Assembly (NCBI RefSeq): GCF_964204865.1
Contig: NC_135257.1
Coordinates: forward strand, 12,298,151-12,362,150
Direction of reading: 5' to 3'
From: Styela clava
Taxonomy: Eukaryota > Chordata > Ascidiacea > Stolidobranchia > Styelidae
Length of the DNA: 64,000 nt
Shown here piece by piece: positions 56,288 through 64,000 of the stretch; the stretch's first letter is position 1; every line of letters begins with the position of its first letter. The position numbers and the translations under genes are program-made. Below the pieces are notes generated by a model. That model did not search any database and was not told the origin of the DNA. It worked only from the letters and a program-made list of their open reading frames with translations.

Positions 56288-56500
56288 ACCCACCTAGTGG
56301 CAATAATTTTGATGACGTCATAGCGAAAAAAAAAAGTAATAGCCTTCTGGAGAAAAATTTTATCTTTAACCACTGAAAATATCAAAGCAATTGGTCTAGT
56401 ATTCGAAGAAAAAAACGATTTTTTAAAAATGGAGACGGAGACAAATAACAATAACAACAAAATTTTGAAACGATCGTTATGGCCACTAAACGTGTCCAAT
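56288..56500 (+). mobile_element. ggacacgt-family dispersed repeat, copy 5
   Basis: It runs from cacctagtggcaataatttt and tgatgacgtcatagcg through aatagccttctggaga and the caattggtctagtattcg block to aacgatcgttatggccac and acgtgtccaat. The extreme left end is missing. Confidence 0.7.
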
Positions 56501-56924
56501 AAACGTGACCTACAAGTTCATGGACGCCATCTTGTGCCATATTTGGGAAACGCGAAACAATGGAGTTTTATGGAAAATTTTCGTCGTGTTGTTGTACCGA
56601 ATCGAATAAGTCCGCCGTCATAAGGGCTAGAATGAAACTGAAGGGTGGATTTTGAACTTTAAGATATATGCTATATGAATATATAACGCAATTAGGAATA
56701 AAAAACTATCTAATGCGTTAAATTTGACCACAAACACAGCGTAGAACCATTCTTGGTCATTTTTTTAAAGATTCTATAGTGATACGCCTGCTGGTAACAA
56801 TGGGCCACCTTCGATTGTTGTGTGGTATAGCCCACCCCCGTAAATTATCATCACCACATTAATTCAGCTTTCATCCGCACCCTAAAATCAGAATAGTGAA
56901 AAACCCAGCTGCGGAGCCTGTAGT

Positions 56925-57000
56925 GCAGTGCTGGTCAACCTTTTTTGTAACGGTACACCCTTTCAACCAATTCTCAAAATCTGGTACATTTTTGATACGT
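56925..57000. mobile_element. hAT-like terminus fragment
   Basis: The sequence cagtgctggtcaacctttttt resembles the CAGTGnTnnnCAACC ends of hAT elements, as also seen at 63056 and 63335. The opposite end is not in evidence, so the element length cannot be given. Confidence 0.4.
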
Positions 57001-57875
57001 AAAATAATCAATATTTAGAAGTTATATATATATATACATTTATATACATTTGGTCGACAACACGGAGTTATTTTCGCTGTATTTGGGCGACGGGAATTTT
57101 TGGGCCACATTTTGTTTTCGCCCAAATAGTTTGGGCTTTATTTTCTACATAAATCCCTCAAGCAAAAAGTCTGAAACTTTTCGTCATTTTCAACATTACC
57201 CTCAACTATCACCACATAATGTTGGATTTGAAATTCAAGCAAAAAAACTCTGGTTTTTGCCGACAGTTTCTAGGCCTAGCTATATCCCGTTTTGCTATTT
57301 TTGCTAAATTGTGGCTACAAAAATAAATCATGATTTTCTCTTTTCTAACCCGGTTATCTTTTGGCCAGAATTGGAGGATTAACAAGAAAAATTTTTCGCT
57401 ATCGTATGGTATTCCAATAATTCACCGGAAACTTATCTGGGACTTACGACACTGCTATGGTATATTTCACTCTGACAAAATGTGCAAATTGCAGACGAGA
57501 CATATGACATATGACGTCATATATGGTCTGCGTCTGCTCTGTCAGGAGCGATGAGAGAAGTTGGTTTTAGTTATCGTTTTGAATCAAAGGCAATTCAGTT
57601 TGTACATAAGGATGCGGGACATGTTATTATGTAAAACAAAGGCTCTGAGATATTGTATGCAAAGAAATAGTTTGAGATGATGTTATCACTTTGAGTCTGC
57701 AAAGTATCTCGCTACCTAATTATGGAAGACATGAAAATATATGGAACAGACGTGATAGTCCTATCCAGTGCGACAGAATAGGATTTCGCAGTAAATGTAG
57801 TCTAGTCCAATATTTTTTCAAAAAAGGTAAACTTTATATTATTTTGTAAAATAAATTTATGTTTTGTTTTCTTAG

Positions 57876-57988
57876 TCACAGATTTGGGAAAAAACGAAGC
57901 TGACAGAAGATCATTGAACGTGTACGGAAGTCTGTCAAAGATCAGGAAAAGGACTGGAAAACTTTCCAAGCAAACTCGAGAACATTAA
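57876..57988 (+). CDS. Possible terminal exon, basic C-terminus, unrecognised
   Basis: A good acceptor (tttgttttcttag) precedes a phase 2 open frame reading TDLGKNEADRRSLNVYGSLS then KIRKRTGKLSKQTREH and TAA. The basic, Ser-rich sequence is more protein-like than its surroundings. I found no upstream exon in the preceding 1 kb that is convincing. A purine-rich open segment at 58046-58139 follows but is separate. No function is proposed. Confidence 0.3.
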
Positions 57989-57999
57989 AATAGAAAGTT

Positions 58000-60900
58000 T
58001 ATAGTATATATATATAAGATAATTTTGAGTCATTTAAAAACATGTGGAAGGAAAACTGTTCTTTGAAGAACAAAAGGTTCAATGAGGATAAGACAAGTGA
58101 ATATTGTCAGAAAAGCGTAAGGTCAATCTGGAAAAAGGTAGACACAGTAAATATGGGAAAAAAAAATTGGTTGCATCTCTAGAAATTTGTTTATAAGCCA
58201 GAACTATTGTGCACTAGAAAAGGTTATCTATTACAATCGATGAATATAAATATAAGTTCATTAAAATTTCGGCAGGAGACGCACGCACCAATCAAATTTT
58301 GTAATCTGTGTATTGGGTTTCTCATGTCTTAAAATAGGACTGACCGGATTTTGAAACCCATGCCTATTTTGGCAAAAAAATAGGTTATTTTATAAAAATT
58401 CTTCTAAATACCGCCATAACGTTTCTGGATATTGAATGGATGACAACGGAATATTAGAAAAGTTTGATGCATGATATATAGCGGTTATTGTAATATATAT
58501 TCTTGATTACTATGTACTTTTCGCATGCAAATGTACTTTGTTCGAACACAATTTTTTGGAAATAAATCATGTGTGACCAGGTGTATACCACCGTGCTTAT
58601 TTTAGCCGGAGATGTTGAAATACAACGCTGAGTTGAATTGTTTTTCGGTCAATGGTACAAAACAGTCACTATAAACTGCATGGTCAGCGTAGGTCATTTT
58701 GCTGTTACCGATTTTGAAAGACTGATCTTGGGGTGGGGGGTGGTCATGAGACGTTATAACAGTTGAAAAGCTGGATTGGTCGTGTAAAGCTGGGCGATTT
58801 TACTTCTATATAAAGCAACGATCTGCATTGCGTTGCTAACAATATTGCCATATCACCTTTATTGAACATATCAAGAAATGCGCAGATACGTTTTAATATT
58901 ACTCCTACGCCCCTCTCTTTGAAGTCCCAGATGAGCGATTTCATAAAATTACAAAGAGGGTAAGATTTGGGTAAGTCCCTGCACCCTTGGCACAAATAGA
59001 AATAGCTACTATGACTTCAAGTTTACTGGTGACGCGGTTTATTATTTTTTTTTTATATTCAACTTATTATCCAGTATACTTGCGTGAATAACATACGGAT
59101 CTTCCGTCCAACGGCAATTTTCGTATTTTGCGAAATTTTTTATATTAATTTATGACATCATATCACATGAACATCTCTGCTATGACGCCAAAATTAATTT
59201 CACTCAAAAAACCCGTATGACGTCACTATAATTTTTCACATTGTCGGAAATACATAATACTAATTACATTAACTGGTGTCACTAATTTCCGACTATCAAA
59301 TAAGCAAATGAGTTATGGTAACCTCTTGTACATTGTTGGCTATTTTGGACGCATCTCACTCGGAAAAATACATTATCTCAAAATCGGAAATCGAACACTG
59401 CGCAGTTGAAATTCAGATTACAAAGAGCTAATTAGCCCTAAAATCTATTTTAACGAACAGTGGCATATTTGAAACATCTGTGATCCTTTTAGCGACAGTA
59501 TTCCTAATTAACAAATGGGATACAAATTGTTACTTAGATTAGCGGAAATGTAGGAATTAGAAAAACTTTCTATATCGGAAGTCTCGGTCGCTCATGCCGA
59601 TGCCGGGTTATTTCGTTTTCCACTTTCATTCCCTTTGTTCTCCAGTTTTAATTATATGATTAAGCACGGTCATCACAACACAAAACATTGAATTAAATGG
59701 GAAACGTTCTTTGCTTTACTAGACCGGGCAATTGGATTTAATTCTGCGGGAATTTGAGTTTTCATACATCGCCGATTCTTCTTCTCGTTTCCGAAATGGT
59801 GACTATATTTATTTAAAAAATGGTTAGTTATTCAGGTGATGGTTTAATTTAATGATGTGAAGTACCATAATACTAGGTACAGTTAAAACTTGCTCATATA
59901 AATGCTTTTGATTGTTAATACAACATATTATCGCCAGAAAACTTAACAATTACGGCGAAAATTGCGTTTTTGACAACATCGCCATAAAGGAGCGATATTT
60001 TCGATATTTTTGCCTAAAGTTGATGAAAAGCACGTGCAATGCACTTATTATATTCAAATGTATTTGAATACAACAAAAAAAACGATATCGAAGGCGAAAA
60101 ATTAAAATAATCGATGAAACCCTAGTAACGACGATATGCGATCATATGTTTCCGAACTGCATTTATTTGGAAATTTCAAAATTTTGAATTATTTTTCTAG
60201 CCATCCAATATCATTGAACAATACATCGCCGAATGCGTCTCTAAAATACCAACTGAACGGTATTAACATTTTTGTTTTTTATTAATTATATCAAAAGTTA
60301 TAACCAAAAAACGATAAAAAAAAAAATTTTGAACCCAATTTTCTCGAAAACTATTAAATGAATTTTAATTATAAAACTATTTTTAGTTTTGTTTTATTGA
60401 AATCTATCCAAATATATTAAAATTTTCAATACAACTACAATAGAACAAATTTTCAATTTTGGGGTCAAATGACAAATAATTAATTTAAACCACTCCCTGA
60501 AAAGATAAATACAAATTTTCCGCATAGACTAGTGAAAATTTTTTCAAATTTGACCTAAAATTCGCTGATTTATATGTGTTCGAATTTTAACTCGTGATTT
60601 CGTAAATTTCAGCAATATGTCACATCTCAGACAATCCAATTTATGAAATTATGGAAGTTTTGTCATCTGCTATCTAGAATCCACTATGAACAACTTTCAA
60701 ATATCGCCATTGAATCTATTTTCAGGTTACACTTTGGCCTACGTAGATACACAATATATATATATACAGTATACAGTATATACACAATTACTCTTTATAC
60801 TTTCGTGTGAGGGCATGGAGAATTGAAGATACAGGCAGTCAGAACGAGCGGGCAAATCGCAACAATATCGTTCAGCGAGCGATCAACCGTGACGCCAAAA

Positions 60901-61660
60901 TAACAACATATCACGCTGTAAATAGGGCAAGGCGACAAGCCTCAGGCACACCTTAAAACATCCAAAACCACTGTTTTCGGCTATTTCATGGTACGATTGT
61001 AACTGGTGTTTAATATACCTTGCAAGCAAAGCATTTAGCCGTAGCTGTGAACGTTTTTAATGAAGGACAATGATTAAATAGCCAATGATTATATCTATTC
61101 CATGCGGTGTCGACCATATCCAATAATGTTCTTCATTTCCGCAAATAGGCTAAAAAAAGCAGTCCCTCGGAATTGGGCGACGACGATTGTGCACCAACTC
61201 GACTATATTTTAAACAAACTGTATTACTTGCGTGAAATTTTGTCAAAACATTTCCCACTGAAAACCACCAAAATTAACGCTGTGAGTAAGCTCACTATAT
61301 GCCACAGAAAACGAGTGGCCCAAATGCAGCAAAAAATAGTATGTAACCTCAATGCAGCAAATATATATATATATAATATATTTACATACCAACTATTGCG
61401 TAAAATTTATACCACGCACAAGAGGTGCATGTGTTTCTTAGTGTTTCCTAACATTTGTTTCATTTTCTTTGCCCAAATTCATTATTCTATGTTTAAAATC
61501 TTCAATAAGAAGGTAAAATGAAAATATTCATAGGTAGCGTGCTTTGAAGTGATTAAGACTGATTTGAATGATATTGAACGATCAAATTTTTGGTTTGCGG
61601 AAATGGAAATCGTTGAAGTGTTTTAATAAAATTATGATAATGCAACTTATGACTTTTGTT
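58000..61660. other. AT-rich intergenic sequence
   Basis: No gene is recognised. It holds simple (ta)n repeats near 60755-60785 and a more balanced patch at 60800-60960. Open frames here are short and lack protein-like composition. Confidence 0.3.
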
Positions 61661-61664
61661 ACAG

Positions 61665-61801
61665 CAACATACGGGATCTGTTTTATCAACACACAGTCCA
61701 ATGGTCTCATACTTACACAAATATCCTTGGATATATATCGATTAAGAGATGTGAATGCATTCCGCAAAACTGTGCAAAATGATACTACTCTAATTATTGC
61801 T
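61665..61801 (+). CDS. Possible internal exon, unrecognised
   Basis: It is bounded by a strong acceptor (ttttgttacag) and a consensus donor (gtaagt), and is open across its length in the frame TYGICFINTQSNGLILTQIS then LDIYRLRDVNAFRKTVQNDT. The sequence has the look of a folded protein segment. No neighbouring exon of the same gene was identified and the family is not recognised; the gene could continue beyond the repeats to the right. Confidence 0.35.
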
Positions 61802-62135
61802 GTAAGTACAAAAGTGGTGCAATAATACTTGAAGTAGGCTTACCGTGTCACTAAGATAAATTTCAAAACTAGGAATAAATTCATAGCAAGATATATTTAC
61901 CTATATTGAGAATCCTAAAAGTTAAAAATTTTTGTATGTAAAATTTGTCTTCTTATAAATTCATAGCACCCATAATTTTTGAATATATATATATAAATTT
62001 AGTATATCTTTCCCAGATTTAGGTTGTTCAGTAATTGTGTCCGATTAAAGGTAATTTCTGACAATATTCGTCCTGAGGGTTCAAATTTTTTATACAGATG
62101 TCCGCAGAAGCTGTGTTTTTCGTGTTAGATTTATT

Positions 62136-62510
62136 GGACACGTTTAGTGGACATAACGATCGTTTTGTTGTTATGTTGTTCTTGTTCTTGTTCTTCTTTT
62201 CACTTTTTGGACACCTAGTGGAAATATTAAAAAACCGCTTTTCTCTTTGATCACTGGACCAATTGCTTTGAAATTTTTCTCCAGAAGACTATTACTTTTA
62301 TTTAATACAAATATATCTGTTAGCTCTGTGAGATTTGTTTTTGTTTACTATGACGTCACCGAACGTTTTGCGGGATCGGACGCCATTTTGTGTCCTACTG
62401 TACTGCTTCGCTTGGTGTGAATATATTTGTAGACTGTGATCTGACGGTACGGTAAACCGTACTGTATTGCGAACAGACGTGTCCATATATTTGGGCGTAG
62501 CTCTCTTGTT
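62136..62510 (-). mobile_element. ggacacgt-family dispersed repeat, copy 6 (inverted)
   Basis: The plus strand starts ggacacgtttagtggacata acgatcg and ends acgtgtccatatatttgggc gtagctctcttg, so both outer ends are present. The centre includes aaaccgcttttctctttgat, tactatgacgtcaccgaacg and a ggtacggtaaaccg patch. Confidence 0.72.
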
Positions 62511-62598
62511 AATTAATTGATTTTGGAATGTAATAAGTTGCCAATTCTTAGGCGTATCATACAGACCAGAGATATTTTAGAAAATAGCTAGTATATTT

Positions 62599-62850
62599 GG
62601 ACACGTTTAGTGGACAAAACGATCGTTTGTTGTTATGTTGTTCTTGGTGTTCTTGTTGTTCTTTGACACTTTTTGGACACCTAGTGGAAATATTAAAAAA
62701 CCGCTTTTCTCTTTGATCACTGGACCAATTGCTTTGAAATTATTAGTGGTTAAAGATGAAAATTCCTCCAGGAGGTTATTACTTTTATTTATTTCAAATA
62801 TTTCTGTTAGCTCTGTGAGATTTGTTTTTGTTTGCTATGACGTCACTGAA
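62599..62850 (-). mobile_element. ggacacgt-family dispersed repeat, copy 7 (inverted, right end unclear)
   Basis: It begins ggacacgtttagtggacaaa acgatcg and shares aaaccgcttttctctttgat, caattgctttgaaatt and gctatgacgtcactgaacg with copy 6, only about 90 bases away. The two may have arisen by local duplication. Confidence 0.68.
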
Positions 62851-63055
62851 CGTTCTGCGGACGCATATGCAGGCACTCCTCTTTTTTTGATCACGTGCCA
62901 TCGAACGTTGGCGTGACGGCGGATTCTGAAAGTCGTTGCAAATCGCAAGTTTTTCGAGGTCACCGGTGAATGGCGGTGATGCTAAAGGTACGGTAGACCG
63001 TACTGTCTGTACTGTTTCGCTTGGTGTGAATATATTTGTAGAATGTGGTCTAGAG

Positions 63056-63334
63056 CAGTGCTCCGCAACCGGTATGCCGCGGCGCACCGGTGTGCCGCGA
63101 GACGATGCCAGGTGTGCCGCACAGGAATTGCAACTTTTCTCTTCTTTTTACAAATTATTTTTTATCTTTTACTAATTTTGTGTTAGTCTACTACTCTACT
63201 CTACTAACGTAAAGTTAACCTGCTTTTACGTTAGCTTGGGCGACACCAATTCAAATTCCTGACACCGCACTGTGCATTTGTGACGTAACAAGGAGTGGGC
63301 CTTTATGTCGAGCAGGTATATTGTAAAGCAGGGG
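63056..63334. mobile_element. hAT-like element fragment (cagtgctccgcaaccgg end)
   Basis: The left terminus cagtgctccgcaaccggtat is followed by three gtgccgc words, a common signature of hAT-family ends. The right end cannot be found before the next hAT-like terminus at 63335. Confidence 0.45.
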
Positions 63335-63928
63335 TGGCCAACCTTTCACATACCATGCGCCACGTTTTAAACATAATGTTTCAGATGCGCCGTAAACCTC
63401 TTGTATTCCCACGCCTAATGTCCGCTTCTTGTTGAAATTATATAAATTCATAATACACACACATATATACACACGTATATGTAGTTTCTACAATTTACAA
63501 CTTCACATGAATGGAAATTAAGCAAGGAAGTATAATAAATGAAACTGATCAATTTTATTTAAGTACCGCCTTTATGAGACTTTTGCTGCTGTTTTACTTT
63601 CGCCAGTTTTTTTTATTCTTGGAGTTAAGTTTGTTACTGAGAGGAGCAGTGCATTCTTCAAATTTAAATCTGTAAGTCTTGACCTCGCTTTGCTTTTAAT
63701 TAGTTTCATGGCAGAAAATGTTTGTTCAAATCTATATGTCGTTCCGAAATAAATTTCAATGACAGCCGCATATATATAGTTAACTCAACGAAAATTCTCG
63801 TATCCACGCAAAAATTCGAGCAATTTACGATAAACAGATTACGAAACAGGGAACCATTGTGACGCCATGCTTCAAGTAAAAACTACAGCCTTCCTGAAAG
63901 TAGGAGAAAAACGCATTCTGTCTTATGA
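63335..63928 (-). mobile_element. hAT element remnant with transposase C-terminus
   Basis: It starts with the terminus caggggtggccaacctttc and contains the transposase remnant at 63570-63778 in reverse orientation, close to the element end, as expected for the 3' end of a hAT transposase gene. The element is cut off or decayed before the next transposon at 63929. Confidence 0.6.
63570..63778 (-). pseudogene. hAT transposase C-terminal dimerisation region, broken
   Basis: The minus-strand frame includes FEQTFSAMKLIKSKARSRLT and DLNLKNALLLSVTNLTPRI, the hallmark C-terminal block of hAT transposases and their domesticated relatives (the FSxMKxIKSKxRSRLTDxxL pattern). It ends in TAA. An in-frame TGA lies just upstream of this block, so the gene is broken, and the catalytic part is not seen in the window. 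It is a transposon relic, not a host gene, as far as the sequence shows. Confidence 0.8.
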
Positions 63929-64000
63929 GGTTTCATTACATTTGAACCCATGACAATTGCACCTGTATGCTATTGCACCTATGGAATTTTTTTTGTGTCA
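63929..64000. mobile_element. acatttgaaccca-family MITE, copy 3, cut by the window edge
   Basis: Starts ggtttcattacatttgaac and continues with catgacaattgcacctgta and ctattgcacctatgg. These match the right half of copy 2 (4081-4284) in reverse. The other end lies outside the window, so the target duplication cannot be checked. Confidence 0.75.

Overview
The window is nuclear DNA of an animal. It is AT-rich, its genes are cut into many small exons by short GT-AG introns (mostly 100 to 1000 bases), and it is full of small non-autonomous transposons. The gene families are metazoan: a MAX-partner bHLH-zipper with a SID motif, a pentamer-type thrombospondin, a ciliary nexin-dynein regulatory complex ATPase and an alpha-tubulin. 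The compact layout, base composition and a single COMP-like thrombospondin would fit an ascidian tunicate, but that placement is inference and I could not test it.

Five protein-coding genes can be rebuilt exon by exon. Left to right they are: an alpha-tubulin gene (972-3113, +, 7 exons, 453 aa); an MXD/MAD-family repressor (4837-9378, +, 6 exons, about 219 aa); IQCA1/DRC11, read leftward from 32115 to 16590 with 22 exons (847 aa) plus a second, duplicated terminal exon at 15615-15725; a shortened COMP-type thrombospondin (37129-43391, +, 14 exons, 600 aa); and a class I SAM methyltransferase (51422-49961, -, 2 exons, about 225 aa). Tubulin and IQCA1 are both axoneme-related, but they are separated by MXD and I see no shared regulation. 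A few isolated splice-bounded open frames (34442-34527 -, 57876-57988 +, 61665-61801 +, 48086-48319 -) may be exons of unrecognised genes.

The rest is mostly repeats. I see at least four miniature-transposon families with readable terminal inverted repeats and target duplications: a 200-230 bp family ending in an acatttgaaccca repeat (224-452, 4081-4284, 63929-end); a 110 bp near-palindromic family (29551-29660, 49592-49702); an 827 bp hAT element (23485-24311); and a 175 bp hAT element (31128-31302). There is also a TTAA-flanked piggyBac-like element (22550-23225) inside an IQCA1 intron. A tRNA-derived SINE is present in several copies, the best at 52064-52403. A third kind of dispersed repeat, bounded by ggacacgt, occurs at least seven times between 44080 and 62850. 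The right edge holds a broken hAT transposase C-terminus.

The stretch from 32.8 to 36.5 kb is a degenerate triplication. The stretch 44.2-44.9 kb is a 325 bp tandem duplication rich in GTACCGGT-like words. The region from 53 to 62 kb has no gene I can name. I saw no CRISPR array, rRNA, or credible functional tRNA gene.
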